DNA of 64,000 bases from Croceibacterium soli. Lineage in GTDB: Bacteria > Pseudomonadota > Alphaproteobacteria > Sphingomonadales > Sphingomonadaceae. The stretch lies in the NCBI RefSeq assembly GCF_009828065.1, contig NZ_WTYK01000002.1, forward strand, positions 1-64,000, written 5' to 3'. Of this stretch, positions 1 through 12,562 are shown one piece after another. Numbering within the stretch: position 1 is the stretch's first letter; every line of letters begins with the position of its first letter. Made by a program: the position numbers and the translations under genes. The notes under the pieces are model-generated. The model saw only the letters and a list, made by a program, of their open reading frames with translations, did not search any database and had not been told where the DNA came from.

Positions 1-292
1 GACAGTCGTGCCTCCCCGCTTATACCCGGGGGACCTACCGTCCGTTTATGTTGGCGACCGAAGCGGCGAGAACCGGTAGAAACCAGCAGCACCCCGTCGG
101 TGAGAGGGCATATATGGAGGGGCTTTCGAACCGTCAACCCCGATCCTCACTTTTCTTGTTTTTCCCGGACCGCCCGCCTGTGCGGCAGGTTCAAGGGGCT
201 TCCGCAGCCCGGCTCCACTAGGAGGAAGCGCGGCGCTCCGGTAGGAGAGCGCCCACATCCGCACCCGCTTCCTTCCCTTGCTCAGGTACAAA
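1..292. other. Leader region without a recognised gene
   Basis: I see no convincing gene, tRNA or repeat here. The reading frames on both strands lack a plausible start, ribosome binding site or recognisable protein. It presumably carries the promoter and 5' leader of mazG, but I cannot point to clear promoter boxes. Confidence 0.4.
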
Positions 293-1042
293 ATGTCCGC
301 ACAACTCGACCGGCTCCTCTCGATCATGTCCCGCCTGCGCGATCCCCACACCGGGTGCGAATGGGACCGGGCGCAGGACTTCTCCACGATCGCGCCCTAC
401 ACCATCGAGGAGGCCTACGAAGTCGCCGACGCCATCGAGCGGGGCGACATGGACGATCTCCGCGGCGAACTCGGCGACCTGCTGCTCCAGGTCGTGTTCC
501 ACGCGCGAATCGCCGAGGAGGCCGGGCACTTCGACTTCACTGAGGTGGCCCGGTCAATCGCCGACAAGATGGAAGCCCGGCACCCGCACATCTTCGGCGA
601 GGCCGAGCACTCGGCAGGCTGGGAGGAACTGAAGGCGGCGGAGCGTGCAGACCGGGGTGCCCAAAGCGCGCTCGACGGAGTCGCCGCCGCGCTTCCGGCG
701 CTGCTCCGGGCGGAGAAGCTGCAGAAGCGCGCCGCACGCGCGGGCTTCGACTGGCCGGACCCGGCGGGCCCGGCGGCCAAGGTCGTGGAGGAAGCGCAGG
801 AGCTCGCCGAGGCGGCCGACCATGAACGTGCCGAGGAAGCCGGCGACCTGCTGTTCGCGGCGGTCAACCTGGTCCGCGCCTACGGCGTGGCGCCGGAAGA
901 GGCATTGCGGGCAGCCAACCGCAAGTTCGAGCGCCGCTTCCGCGCGATGGAAGCCCTCGCAGGCGGGCAGGAGCGCTTCGCCGCCTTGTCTCTCGACGAG
1001 CAGGAAGCGCTCTGGAACGCGGTCAAGCGCGGCGAGCGCTGA
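293..1042 (+). CDS. mazG: Nucleoside triphosphate pyrophosphohydrolase MazG
   Basis: Hydrolyses (d)NTPs to the monophosphate and pyrophosphate, a cytoplasmic nucleotide-pool clean-up enzyme. The 249-residue protein has the usual two MazG all-alpha domains. The first carries the Mg-binding pattern EEAYE (about residues 39-43) followed by ELGD (about 59-62). The second has VVEEAQE (about 164-170) and EEAGDLL. The ATG start at 293 begins MSAQLDRLL; an in-frame TTG 15 bases upstream is less likely. It converges with hflX (3-base gap). mazG beside hflX-hfq-ntrX is a conserved alphaproteobacterial order, which supports the call. Confidence 0.95.
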   Translation: MSAQLDRLLSIMSRLRDPHTGCEWDRAQDFSTIAPYTIEEAYEVADAIERGDMDDLRGELGDLLLQVVFHARIAEEAGHFDFTEVARSIADKMEARHPHIFGEAEHSAGWEELKAAERADRGAQSALDGVAAALPALLRAEKLQKRAARAGFDWPDPAGPAAKVVEEAQELAEAADHERAEEAGDLLFAAVNLVRAYGVAPEEALRAANRKFERRFRAMEALAGGQERFAALSLDEQEALWNAVKRGER

Positions 1043-1045
1043 TCC

Positions 1046-2314
<1,269 letters not shown>

Positions 2315-2361
2315 GAGCGCACGGGCGCCGCGGGCTACCTCGCCAATGTCTTCATCGAAGC

Positions 2362-2946
2362 TCAGCTTGCCTCGCCCCCACCGTCTTCGTCGTCCCAGTC
2401 GGTCGTCAGGTCGACCGGGGCGGCGGGCTGGATGGTCGAGACGGCATGCTTGTAAGCGAGCTGCACGAAGCCTTCGCGCTCCAGCAGCATGCAGAAGAGG
2501 TCATAAGCGGCGATCCGGCCCTGCAGCATGACGCCGTTGACCAGGAACATCGTCACCTGGACGCCGGCGTCGCGGACCCGGCTGAGGAACACGTCCTGCA
2601 GCAGGCGCTGCTTGCGGCCGCTGTCATTGGCGCTCGCGAACATTCCCGCGTCCACCGGTTGACTGGGCATGACCGTGGAGATGGCGTGCTTGTAGACCAG
2701 CTGCGACTGGCCGTCGCGGCGCAGCAGGATCGAGAAGTTGTCGAACCAGGTGACGATGCCCTGCAGCTTGACGCCCTTCACCAGGAACATCGTGACGGGC
2801 ATCTTCTCCCGCCGTAGGTGGTTCAGGAAGATGTCCTGCAGGTTCGCGGCCTTGCCGCCGCCGGCTGCGGGACTGGGGGTCGCGGCCGCCTTCGGTGCCG
2901 GTTCACTGACGGGCTTGGGCCGAGCGGAAAGCTTTTCCTTTGCCAT
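2362..2946 (-). CDS. hfq: RNA chaperone Hfq with two tandem Sm domains
   Basis: Binds sRNAs and mRNAs and mediates post-transcriptional regulation. The protein has 194 residues, about twice the usual 80-100, because it carries two Hfq/Sm domains. Domain 1 (about 36-98) is canonical: LQD 36-38, rim patch RREK 45-48, Sm2 motif YKHAIST 85-91. Domain 2 (about 114-178) repeats it exactly 80 residues later: LQD 116-118, YKHAVST 165-171. Its rim patch is altered (RVRDAG). A Pro/Ala-rich N-terminus and acidic tail (DWDDEDGGG) flank them. The ATG at 2946 has an AAGGAG-like site just upstream; the longer frame to 3027 is not needed. Lies between ntrX and hflX. Confidence 0.96.
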   Translation of the reverse strand: MAKEKLSARPKPVSEPAPKAAATPSPAAGGGKAANLQDIFLNHLRREKMPVTMFLVKGVKLQGIVTWFDNFSILLRRDGQSQLVYKHAISTVMPSQPVDAGMFASANDSGRKQRLLQDVFLSRVRDAGVQVTMFLVNGVMLQGRIAAYDLFCMLLEREGFVQLAYKHAVSTIQPAAPVDLTTDWDDEDGGGEAS

Positions 2947-3103
2947 AAGGCGCACTCCTTCTTCTTTTTGGCGGCCGCTTGGCGGTCCGCATTCTGGCCC
3001 AGCGAGGAGCAGGGCCGATTCACGCAAGAGACTTCATGCCCTGCCCGCGCGATTCAGGAAATGCCTATTGCGGGTGTCAGTTCCGTGACTCTCGTAGCGA
3101 TAC

Positions 3104-4480
3104 CTAGTCGAGCAGATCCCGCTCGCCCATGCCCAGGAGCTTGAGCTTGCGGTGCAGGGCCGATCGCTCCATGCCGATGAAGCCGGCAGTCTTGGAGATG
3201 TTGCCCGAGAAGCGGCGAATCTGGATCCGCAGATACTCGCGCTCGAAGCTCTCGCGCGCCTCCCGCAGCGGCACGCCCATCAGCGCGGCGATGCCGTTCC
3301 CGTTTTCCGAGGAGCCGCCGGTGATCTCTTCCGGCAGCATGTCCGGCTCGATCGTCCTCATGCGGTCGCGCGGCGTCAGGATCACCGTGCGCTCGACCAC
3401 GTTGCGCAGCTGGCGGACGTTGCCCGGCCAGTCGTAAGCCTGCAGCGCGGCCATGGCCTCGCTGCTGATCTCCGGCGCGGCCAGGCCTTGCTCGCGGGCG
3501 TAGCGGGTGAAGAAGTGCGTCGCCAGCGCGGGGATGTCGTCGCGCCGCTGGCCGAGCGAAGGGATCGCCACCGGCACGACGTTGAGGCGGTAGAACAAGT
3601 CCTCGCGGAAGTGCTTGTCCTCGATTTCGCGCTCCAGGTCGCGCGCGGTGGAGGAGACCACCCGCACGTCCACGCCGACCTGCCGGTTCCCGCCGACGCG
3701 CACGAAGCTCTGCTCCGTCAGCACCCGCAGGATACGGGCTTGCGTGCTCATCGGCATGTCGGCCACTTCGTCGAGATAGAGCGTCCCGCCGTCGGCCATC
3801 TCCAGCAGACCGGCGCGGACCAGCTTTCCGTCGGCCTCTTCACCGAACAGTTCCTGCTCGAAGCGCTCCGGCGTGATGCGGGCCGAGTTGACCGTCACGA
3901 ACGCCTTGTCCGCCCGCGTGCTCCAGGCGTGGAGCAGCCGCGCGGCGACTTCCTTGCCGGCGCCGGCCGGGCCGGTGATCATCACCCGGCTGCCGGTTCC
4001 GGCAACCCGCTTCAGCGTGGCGCGGACCTGATTGATAGCGTTGGAGTTGCCGGTGAATTCGTCGGTCTGCACGAAGCCTTCGCGCAGCCGGGCGTTCTCG
4101 CGCCGCAGGCGCTCCGTCTCAGTCGCGCGCTCGACCAGCAGCAGCAGCCGCTCGGCCTCGAACGGCTTCTCGAGGAAGTCCATCGCCCCGCGGCTGACGG
4201 CGGAGACAGCGGTATCGATGTTGCCGTGACCGGAAAAGATGATCACCGGCATGTCCGGCTCGCGCAGCTTGATCGCGTCGAGCAGCTCGAGCCCATCCAT
4301 CGCGCTGCCGTGGAGCCATACGTCGAGCAGCACGAGGCTCGGTCGGCGTTCGTCGACCAGTTCCAGCGCGCGGGTGCTGTCGGCCGCGGTCCGGCATTCG
4401 TAGCCTTCGTCGCTGAGCACCCCGGCGACGAGCTCGCGGATGTCCTTTTCGTCATCCACGATGAGGATGTCGAGCGCCAT
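3104..4480 (-). CDS. ntrX: Nitrogen two-component response regulator NtrX
   Basis: Partner of the sensor NtrY in nitrogen/redox-responsive control. Order of domains: receiver (about 1-120, phospho-acceptor Asp53 in LLDVW, acidic pair DD 9-10), AAA+ domain with Walker A GPAGAGKE and Walker B GGTLYLDEV, and a Fis-type helix-turn-helix at the C-terminus (NISKTAGFIGMERSALHRKL). The GAFTGA loop that contacts sigma-54 is absent: the corresponding stretch reads ELFGEEADGKLVRAGLLE. It is therefore probably not a sigma-54 activator. ATG at 4480 begins MALDILIVDDE, 19 bases after the ntrY stop. 458 residues, normal for the family. Confidence 0.95.
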   Translation of the reverse strand: MALDILIVDDEKDIRELVAGVLSDEGYECRTAADSTRALELVDERRPSLVLLDVWLHGSAMDGLELLDAIKLREPDMPVIIFSGHGNIDTAVSAVSRGAMDFLEKPFEAERLLLLVERATETERLRRENARLREGFVQTDEFTGNSNAINQVRATLKRVAGTGSRVMITGPAGAGKEVAARLLHAWSTRADKAFVTVNSARITPERFEQELFGEEADGKLVRAGLLEMADGGTLYLDEVADMPMSTQARILRVLTEQSFVRVGGNRQVGVDVRVVSSTARDLEREIEDKHFREDLFYRLNVVPVAIPSLGQRRDDIPALATHFFTRYAREQGLAAPEISSEAMAALQAYDWPGNVRQLRNVVERTVILTPRDRMRTIEPDMLPEEITGGSSENGNGIAALMGVPLREARESFEREYLRIQIRRFSGNISKTAGFIGMERSALHRKLKLLGMGERDLLD

Positions 4481-4499
4481 CAGATGTTCTCCGTCATTC

Positions 4500-6728
4500 T
4501 CATTCTGCGGCCTCTGCGTCGGCCGCGGCAAGGGGATCGCGGGCGAAGCGCAGCGTGACTTTGGTGCCGCCTTCCCCGGGTTGGGCGAAGCTCATCTCGC
4601 CGGCGTGCTCCTCGACGATCTTCTTCACGATAGCCAGGCCCAGGCCAGTGCCCTTCTCGCGCGTGGTCACGTAAGGTTCGAGGATCCGCTCAGCCCCCTG
4701 GTGCGGCAGGCCGACACCGTTGTCCGCGACCGTGACGGACAGGTAGCGCTCGTCCGCAGCCACCCCGACGGCGATTTTCCCGCGGAAGTCCGGCTCGGCA
4801 TCGCGCCTCCTGGCCTCGATCGCCTCGGCGGCGTTCTTGAGCACGTTGGTCATCGCCTGGCCGAACTGGTGGCGGTCGCAGGCGATCGCCGGCAGCTCGC
4901 CTTCGGCCGAGAAGCTGTAGTCGATCTCCGGCCGGGCGACTTCCTGCAGGAACAGCGCCTGCCGCACGAGATCGACCGCATCCTCCTGGCGGAATACCGG
5001 CTTGGGCAGGCGGGCGAAGGACGAGAACTCATCCACCATCTTCCGCAGGTCGCCGACCTGGCGGATGATCGTCGCGGTCAGTTCCTCGAACAGTTCGCCG
5101 TCATGCTCGATCTGCTTGCGATAGCGGCGCTTGAGGCGCTCGGTGGCGAGCTGGATCGGGGTCAGCGGGTTCTTGATCTCGTGCGCGATGCGGCGGGCGA
5201 CATCGGACCAGGCGGCCTGGCGCTGGTCGAGCAGCTGGCGCGTGATGTCCTCGAACGTGATCACCCAGCCCCCTGCCGCGGGCGCGAGCTTGACCGCCAG
5301 GGTCAGCAGTTCGCCGTCCCGGTTGGCATGGACCAGGCCATGATCGTTGCCGCTCTTGAGCAGCGCGGCGATCTCGGGAGCAATGTCCTCCAGCTTGAGG
5401 CCGAGCGGCGCCGCCGCCCCTTCGCCGAGGAGCAGGCCCTGGGCGGAGCTGTTCATCAAGCGGACCCCGCCTTCATGATCGACCGAGACGATCCCGGCGG
5501 TGACCGACTGCAGCACCGTTTCGATGAAGGCCCGCCGCTCTGCCAGCTGGCGGTTGGCGCCGACCAACGCGGCGGTCTGCTGCTCGATCTGGCCGGTCAT
5601 GCGGTTGAAGGCGCGGTTGAGCAGACCGATCTCGTCGGGCCCGGTGCGGCCTTCGACGCGCAGCGCATAGTTGCCGCTGCCGACGCGGCGGGCGGCGGCA
5701 ACGAGCTCGGTCAGCGGGCGCACCTGGCGGTCGGCGAAGCGCAGCGCGAACCACACCGCCAAGCCGACCAGCGCCAGAGAAACGACGAACAGCACAATGT
5801 TGAAGCGCAGCTGCATCGTGCGCGCGCGCTGGGTCAGCTGGTCGTACGACTGGATGACGCTTTGCGCCCGTTGCCACTGTTGCAGCGCCAGATCGTCCGA
5901 ATTGCGGGCGTTGTAGAGGTAGATCCCGGCACCGGCGTCGATCACCGTAACGGCCTCGATCCGGTTCTGGCTGGCGCGGACGACCACGTCCTTGCCGGCC
6001 CGCAGTTCCGGCAGCGCGGCTTCCGTGGCCCGCTGCACGAGAGTGCCCTCCTGCGGATCGACGATCGCCGCGACGCGCAGTTCGCCGCCGGCCACTTCCT
6101 GCAGGATCGCGCTGCGGTCCAGCTCGCGCTGCAGCACCTGAAGCGAATAGCCTTCGGCGAACTCCGGACTATCGAGCGTAACCTGCTGCAGGTAGAAGCG
6201 CAGATCGCTGGCCATCGTGACGGTGTTGTCGGCGACGTTGCGCTGGTTCTGGTCGTAATAGCCGCGCGCCAGCTCGTTGGCGTTCTCCAGGATGCCGCGC
6301 GAATCCGCCGAGAACCAGAACTGCACGCCCGACTGGAACAGGATACTGGCGAACACCGCCACCAGCAGCGTCGGCACCGCGGCGACCAGCGAGAAGAAGA
6401 ACACCAGCTTGACGTGAAGCCGCGCGCCCGAGTCCCCGGCCCGGCGTATGGCCAGGCGCCGCCCGCCCAATACGACAAGCGCCAGGGCCGATATAAGCGT
6501 CCCCATCAGCAGCGCAGCGGCCTGGAAAGGCGGCAACGGTTCCGACGGGTTGGCCGACCCCGACAGCGCCAGGTAGGCACTGGCGAGCATCACGACCAAA
6601 GCGATGCTGAACGCGATCTCGAGCCAGAGGAACAGATTGACCCGGCGCGAGGTAACCAGCGCGCGCCGCCACCAGCGCGGAAACCGGCGTAGGCGCGCAG
6701 GTTGCGCAGGCAGGGCGGCGTCAGCCAT
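4500..6728 (-). CDS. ntrY: Nitrogen sensor histidine kinase NtrY
   Basis: Inner-membrane sensor kinase that phosphorylates NtrX. The 742-residue protein starts with several hydrophobic segments (about 28-60, 72-90 and 107-135), then a long periplasmic-type region, another TM (about 300-325), HAMP (ADRQVRPLTELVAAARRV), PAS, HisKA with H-box [16 protein letters not shown] and a HATPase domain with N box (VLKNAAEAI), DNGVGLP and GTGLGLAI. ATG at 6728 begins MADAALPAQ. It follows ntrC by 59 bases, a gap that may hold its own promoter, and is followed by ntrX. Confidence 0.96.
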   Translation of the reverse strand: MADAALPAQPARLRRFPRWWRRALVTSRRVNLFLWLEIAFSIALVVMLASAYLALSGSANPSEPLPPFQAAALLMGTLISALALVVLGGRRLAIRRAGDSGARLHVKLVFFFSLVAAVPTLLVAVFASILFQSGVQFWFSADSRGILENANELARGYYDQNQRNVADNTVTMASDLRFYLQQVTLDSPEFAEGYSLQVLQRELDRSAILQEVAGGELRVAAIVDPQEGTLVQRATEAALPELRAGKDVVVRASQNRIEAVTVIDAGAGIYLYNARNSDDLALQQWQRAQSVIQSYDQLTQRARTMQLRFNIVLFVVSLALVGLAVWFALRFADRQVRPLTELVAAARRVGSGNYALRVEGRTGPDEIGLLNRAFNRMTGQIEQQTAALVGANRQLAERRAFIETVLQSVTAGIVSVDHEGGVRLMNSSAQGLLLGEGAAAPLGLKLEDIAPEIAALLKSGNDHGLVHANRDGELLTLAVKLAPAAGGWVITFEDITRQLLDQRQAAWSDVARRIAHEIKNPLTPIQLATERLKRRYRKQIEHDGELFEELTATIIRQVGDLRKMVDEFSSFARLPKPVFRQEDAVDLVRQALFLQEVARPEIDYSFSAEGELPAIACDRHQFGQAMTNVLKNAAEAIEARRRDAEPDFRGKIAVGVAADERYLSVTVADNGVGLPHQGAERILEPYVTTREKGTGLGLAIVKKIVEEHAGEMSFAQPGEGGTKVTLRFARDPLAAADAEAAE

Positions 6729-6787
6729 CGTTGCAAGCTTACAACGGGACTGTTGCCGGTTTGCAAGGGCTTTCTACAGCGAGGGCC

Positions 6788-8197
<1,410 letters not shown>

Positions 8198-8206
8198 CGG
8201 CTTCTC

Positions 8207-9277
8207 CTAGCTCGCCATCGGCAACTGGACGCGGAAATGCGTCAGGCCCGCTGCTTCGTCGCGTTCGTGCGTGATGCGCCCGTTCATGTCGCGCACCAGC
8301 TTGTTGACCAGCGCGAGGCCGAGGCCCTGGCCGCCCGACTTGCTGCTGACGAATGGCTCGAAGATGTGGTCAGCCAGCGCCGGGTCCACACCGGGGCCGT
8401 TATCGGTCACCTGGATCTCTATAGGCAGCTTCACCGGCCGCCCGAGGCGGATGACGTTGAGCACCAGGCCGCTGACGAAGCGCGTGCGGATCGTGATCGT
8501 CGGTGAAGGCCGGTCACGGCTCGCGTCCCGCGCGTTGGCGAGGAGATTGATCAGGACCTGCACCAGGGCCCCGTCGTTGGCGAGCACGGGCGGAAGGGAG
8601 GGATCGAACTCCTCCTTCAGCGCCACGCCGCTCGTATCGGCGGCGAGGATCGTGTCGCACGCACGGCGGATCGCCTCGTGCAGGTTGAGCGGCGCCACCG
8701 GCTCCGGCTGTTCGCGCCCGAGCCGCTGCATCCGGTCGATCAGTTGCGCGATCCGGTCGACCTCCTCGGCGATCAGGCCGGTCAGCGCGCGCTCGCTCTC
8801 GCCCACCTTGCGGGCCAGCAATTGCGCGGCCCCGCGAATGGCCGAGAGCGGGTTCTTGATCTCATGTGCCAGGATCGCAGGTCCGCGAAGGGGAGCAGGC
8901 CGCTCCTCGTCGCCCGCGCCTTCGCCCTGCCGGGCGTCGGAGAATGTCAGCACCCGCCAGCCGGGATGGTTGGGCAGCGCGGAAACGGTGAGGTTCACCC
9001 GGTGCTCGCGCTCACCGACGCGGATCGCCACGCCGCGTGCGGTAATCTGCGCATCGGGCTCGGCAACGCGCGCGGCTATACGTGCGTCGCAGAAATCGAC
9101 GATGTCGCCGATGGTCTGCCCGGTCAGCCGCCGGGCGCTGGCGCCGAGAAGGTCTTCAGCCGCGTGATTGGCGCTGCGCACCGCTAGATTGCTGTCGAGC
9201 AGCACCAGCGCAAAAGTCAGTCCGGCGATCTGGTCGGCCGCCGAGGGGGCGGCGCCCTCCCCCGCAGGGTCGCTCAC
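8207..9277 (-). CDS. ntrB: Nitrogen regulation sensor kinase/phosphatase NtrB
   Basis: Soluble histidine kinase that phosphorylates or dephosphorylates NtrC under PII control. 356 residues: N-terminal PAS (about 15-125), HisKA with H-box [16 protein letters not shown], and HATPase with [18 protein letters not shown] and GQGLGLALV. There is no transmembrane segment, as expected for NtrB. The start is a GTG at 9277 that overlaps the dusB stop as GTGA, so translation is coupled to dusB, the classical nifR3-ntrBC arrangement. Confidence 0.96.
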   Translation of the reverse strand: MSDPAGEGAAPSAADQIAGLTFALVLLDSNLAVRSANHAAEDLLGASARRLTGQTIGDIVDFCDARIAARVAEPDAQITARGVAIRVGEREHRVNLTVSALPNHPGWRVLTFSDARQGEGAGDEERPAPLRGPAILAHEIKNPLSAIRGAAQLLARKVGESERALTGLIAEEVDRIAQLIDRMQRLGREQPEPVAPLNLHEAIRRACDTILAADTSGVALKEEFDPSLPPVLANDGALVQVLINLLANARDASRDRPSPTITIRTRFVSGLVLNVIRLGRPVKLPIEIQVTDNGPGVDPALADHIFEPFVSSKSGGQGLGLALVNKLVRDMNGRITHERDEAAGLTHFRVQLPMAS

Positions 9278-10290
9278 GCCGCGCGGCGCCGCAGGAACGG
9301 CTCATAGAAGCGCTCGATCTCGCCGAGCACCTGGGCGGCGTCGTCGATGAAGTTCACGTGGTTCCGGAACTCGGCGGACCCGTGCATGCCCTTGGTGTAC
9401 CACCCCAGGTGCTTGCGCGCGACTTTCACGCCGACGTCGCGCCCGTAGAGCTCGAGCATGCCTTCGTAGTGCTCGACCAGGATGCGGTACTGCTCGTCGT
9501 AGCCCGGCGTCGGCAGCGCCTCGCCCGTGCGCCACCAGTGCATGACCTGCCCGAGCAGCCACGGCTTGCCGTAGGCCCCGCGCCCGATCATCACGCCGTC
9601 GGCGCCGGACTGCGCCAACGCCTGCGCCGCATCCTCGACCCCGCAGATGTCGCCGTTGACGATCACCGGGATGGAAACCGCCTCCTTGACCTTGCGGATG
9701 AAAGCCCAGTCGGCCGAGCCGCGGTACATCTGGTTGCGCGTGCGACCGTGGACGGTGATCATCTTGACCCCGATGTCCTCCGCGATCCGCGCCAGCTCGG
9801 GAGCGTTCAGGCTGTCATGATCCCAGCCCATCCGCATCTTGACCGTGACCGGCACCGACACGGCCTTGACCGTGGCTTCCATCAGCTTCGTCGCCAGCGG
9901 CACTTCGCGCATCAGCGCCGATCCGGCGAAGCCGTTAGTCACCTTGCGTACTGGGCAGCCGAAGTTGATGTCGATGATCGCCGCGCCGCGATCGGCGTTG
10001 AGCCTGGCCGCCTCAGCCATGGAGACCGGATCGCAGCCGACCAGCTGCATGGAGACCGGCTCCTCGATCTGGTCCCAAGATGCTTTCTGCAGGCTCTGCC
10101 GGGTCTCCCGGATCATCGCCTGGCTGGCGATCATCTCAGTGACGTTGAGGCCCGAGCCGTAGCGGCGCACGAGCGTGCGGAACGGCATATCGGTCACGCC
10201 CGTCATCGGCGCGAGCACGACCGGGCAGTCGATCTGCAGATTGCCGACCGTGATCGGCCGGAGCGCCGGAGGGGGTGGTAGCGTCGTCAT
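9274..10290 (-). CDS. dusB: tRNA-dihydrouridine synthase DusB (NifR3)
   Basis: FMN- and NADPH-dependent reduction of uridine to dihydrouridine in tRNA. 338 residues forming a TIM barrel. Family signatures are visible: N-terminal [14 protein letters not shown], catalytic Cys in [18 protein letters not shown], and [11 protein letters not shown]; the FMN-phosphate loop is GDICGVEDA and [11 protein letters not shown]. Start ATG 10290. First gene of the minus-strand dusB-ntrB-ntrC-ntrY-ntrX run and divergent from ispDF (75-base gap). Confidence 0.96.
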   Translation of the reverse strand: MTTLPPPPALRPITVGNLQIDCPVVLAPMTGVTDMPFRTLVRRYGSGLNVTEMIASQAMIRETRQSLQKASWDQIEEPVSMQLVGCDPVSMAEAARLNADRGAAIIDINFGCPVRKVTNGFAGSALMREVPLATKLMEATVKAVSVPVTVKMRMGWDHDSLNAPELARIAEDIGVKMITVHGRTRNQMYRGSADWAFIRKVKEAVSIPVIVNGDICGVEDAAQALAQSGADGVMIGRGAYGKPWLLGQVMHWWRTGEALPTPGYDEQYRILVEHYEGMLELYGRDVGVKVARKHLGWYTKGMHGSAEFRNHVNFIDDAAQVLGEIERFYEPFLRRRAA

Positions 10291-10365
10291 GGGAGTGGTG
10301 CCTAAAATGTGGGCAGCCGCATAGTGGATTGCTAGGGCTGCCGCAAGCCGCTAGCGGCCCGCCCT

Positions 10366-11517
10366 ATGGCCTCGCTGCCTCCATTCGCCGCTGTGATCGT
10401 CGCCGCCGGCAAAGGCTTGCGTGCCGGGGGGCCGCTTCCGAAACAGTTCGCCGCGTGGCGCGGAAAGCCGCTGCTGCGCCATTCCGCGGAGACGTTCGCG
10501 AAGCTTGGGGCGTACCCCATCGTGGTGGCGATCCCCGAAGGCGCGGAGGAACTGGCGGCCGAAGCGCTCGCCGGAATCGACGGCCTGAGCTTCGTGAAAG
10601 GCGGCGCCACCCGCCAGCTCTCGGTCCGCGCCGCGCTGGAAGCCATTGCCTCCGCCGCGCCCTCGGCGATCCTGATCCACGACGCAGCGCGGCCCGACTG
10701 TCCGCCGACGGTGATCGGCCGCCTGCTTTCCGCCCTCGAAAGCCAGCCTGGCGCCATTCCAGTTCTGCCGGTCGTGGACAGCATCGCGATAGATCACGCC
10801 GGGCTGATGGCGGGTGCGGCGAACCGCGAGAAACTCCGCCGGGTGCAGACGCCCCAGGCGTTCCGCTTCCCCGACATCCTCGCGGCGCACCGTGCCTGGG
10901 CTGGTGCGGCGGAGGCCGGAGACGACGCCCAAGTCGCCCGTGCCGCGGGTCTGGACGTCGCCCTCGTCGAAGGCGACGAGCGCTTGCGCAAGTTGACCTT
11001 TGCCGGCGATTTCCGCACTGGCGCGCCAATGATCCGCATCGGCACCGGTTACGACGTCCACCGCCTGGCCGAAGGCGAGGAGCTGTGGCTGTGCGGCGTG
11101 CGCATCGAGCACGACCGCGGGCTCCTGGGCCACAGCGACGCCGACGTCGGGCTGCACGCCGTCGTTGACGCGATCCTCGGCGCAGTCGCCGCCGGCGATA
11201 TCGGCCAGCACTTCCCGCCGAGCGACCCGCGCTGGAAAGGCGCCTCGTCTGACAAGTTCATCCTCCATGCAGTCGCGCTGGCGGAAGAAGCCGGATACCG
11301 GGTCGGCAACGTCGACGTGACCCTGATCTGCGAGGCCCCGAAGATCGGCCCGCACAGGGAAACGATGCGCGGGAAACTGGCGACATTGCTGAACGTTGAT
11401 CTGGCGCAAGTGAGCGTCAAGGCGACGACGACCGAACGGCTCGGCTTTACCGGGCGCGGCGAAGGGATAGCTGCCCAGGCCGTCGCCACCCTGATTTCAC
11501 GGGAGGACCCAGTGTGA
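10366..11517 (+). CDS. ispDF: Bifunctional MEP-pathway enzyme IspD-IspF
   Basis: Fusion of 2-C-methyl-D-erythritol 4-phosphate cytidylyltransferase (IspD) and MECDP synthase (IspF), steps 3 and 5 of the non-mevalonate isoprenoid pathway. IspD occupies about residues 1-220 with the CTP-binding loop [13 protein letters not shown] and PKQF. IspF covers about 222-383, starting [12 protein letters not shown], with the metal ligands Asp and His of YDVH and [15 protein letters not shown]. 383 residues matches alphaproteobacterial fusions. Start ATG 10366. The stop overlaps the next start as TGATG, so the downstream exported protein is translationally coupled. Confidence 0.96.
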   Translation: MASLPPFAAVIVAAGKGLRAGGPLPKQFAAWRGKPLLRHSAETFAKLGAYPIVVAIPEGAEELAAEALAGIDGLSFVKGGATRQLSVRAALEAIASAAPSAILIHDAARPDCPPTVIGRLLSALESQPGAIPVLPVVDSIAIDHAGLMAGAANREKLRRVQTPQAFRFPDILAAHRAWAGAAEAGDDAQVARAAGLDVALVEGDERLRKLTFAGDFRTGAPMIRIGTGYDVHRLAEGEELWLCGVRIEHDRGLLGHSDADVGLHAVVDAILGAVAAGDIGQHFPPSDPRWKGASSDKFILHAVALAEEAGYRVGNVDVTLICEAPKIGPHRETMRGKLATLLNVDLAQVSVKATTTERLGFTGRGEGIAAQAVATLISREDPV

Positions 11518-12068
11518 TGAAGCGCATCTCGAGAATGGCGGCCGTTGCGGCCCTCGCATTTACTTCGATGCTGCCCGCCGGCGCACAAGCGCAAAGCAGA
11601 CTGCCCGATCTCACCGGTGACGAGGCCGCCGCGCTGGCCATCTATGCCGTGCCTGCCCTGATCGACGCGACCGAGCAGGCTTGCGCGGGCCGCCTGTCGT
11701 CCAACGGGTTCCTGGCCAAGCGCGGCCCCGCACTCGCGCAGCGTTATGCCGCACAGCAGAACGCCGTCTGGCCGAAAGCGCGCGGCGCCATGTTCAAGTT
11801 CGCCGCGGGCAAGGCCGCCGGCGAACAGTTGCGGATGTTCTCCAGCCTTCCTGACAACGCCGTACGGCCGCTTGTCGACGCGCTGATCCGCCAGGAAGCC
11901 GCCGCCCGCGTGGAGCCGAAGTCTTGCACGTACATCGAGCGGATGGCCGAAGCCCTCTCGCCACTCGAACCCGCGCAAGCCGGCAAGATCATGGGCGTCC
12001 TGTTCGACGTCGCTTCGGCCAGCGGCGAGCTTGCCGCCCGCGCCGGCGCAGCGGTTGGCCGTCCATGA
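11517..12068 (+). CDS. Exported hypothetical protein coupled to ispDF and cinA
   Basis: 183 residues of unknown function. Residues 1-25 are a clear Sec signal peptide: MKR, hydrophobic AAVAALAFTSMLPA, then AQAQ as a likely cleavage site. The mature part is mostly helical, with two cysteines (QACAG and KSCTY) that could form a disulfide in the periplasm. The ATG at 11517 overlaps the ispDF stop (TGATG) and its own stop overlaps the cinA start (ATGA), so all three genes are translated as one unit. No catalytic motif is evident. Confidence 0.85.
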   Translation: MKRISRMAAVAALAFTSMLPAGAQAQSRLPDLTGDEAAALAIYAVPALIDATEQACAGRLSSNGFLAKRGPALAQRYAAQQNAVWPKARGAMFKFAAGKAAGEQLRMFSSLPDNAVRPLVDALIRQEAAARVEPKSCTYIERMAEALSPLEPAQAGKIMGVLFDVASASGELAARAGAAVGRP

Positions 12069-12562
12069 GCGACTCGCTCCTCCCCGATGAGATCGTCGAC
12101 CTCGCCCGCCGGGTGATCGAAGAGAACCGCGCCATCGGCCGCAAGATCGTCGTCGCCGAAAGCTGCACCGGCGGGCTCGTCGCCGCGGCGCTGACCGAGA
12201 TCCCCGGCTCTTCCGCCGTGTTCGACCGCGGCTACGTTACCTACTCCAACGAGTCGAAAAGAGAATCCCTCGGCGTCGCCCGCGACGTGATCGACGCGTT
12301 CGGCGCGGTTTCGATCGCCTGCGTCTATGCGATGGCACAGGGCGCGCTGCAGCGCAGCGGGGCCGACGTGGCGGTCGCGATCAGCGGTATCGCCGGCCCG
12401 GAAGGCGGCTCGGCCCAGAAGCCGGTCGGCACGGTGGTCTTCGCCCGCGCGTTCCGCGACGCGGAGGAGCGCGACGCCGAATCGAAGCTGTTCGATTCCG
12501 AGGACCGGCGTGGCGTGCGCCTTCAGGCGACGCTGTGCGCGCTGGAACTCCTGCTGCCGTAA
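12065..12562 (+). CDS. cinA: CinA-family nicotinamide-nucleotide amidohydrolase (PncC)
   Basis: Deamidates nicotinamide mononucleotide to nicotinic acid mononucleotide in NAD salvage. 165 residues, corresponding to the stand-alone C-terminal CinA (PncC) domain; the N-terminal molybdopterin-binding domain of long CinA is absent. Signatures: VVAESCTGGLVAAALTEIPG with the catalytic Ser/Cys region, GYVTYSNESK, and AISGIAGPEGGSAQKPVGTV. ATG 12065 overlaps the stop of the exported protein. Its last 40 bases overlap the 3' end of the ratA-like gene on the other strand. Confidence 0.93.
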   Translation: MSDSLLPDEIVDLARRVIEENRAIGRKIVVAESCTGGLVAAALTEIPGSSAVFDRGYVTYSNESKRESLGVARDVIDAFGAVSIACVYAMAQGALQRSGADVAVAISGIAGPEGGSAQKPVGTVVFARAFRDAEERDAESKLFDSEDRRGVRLQATLCALELLLP

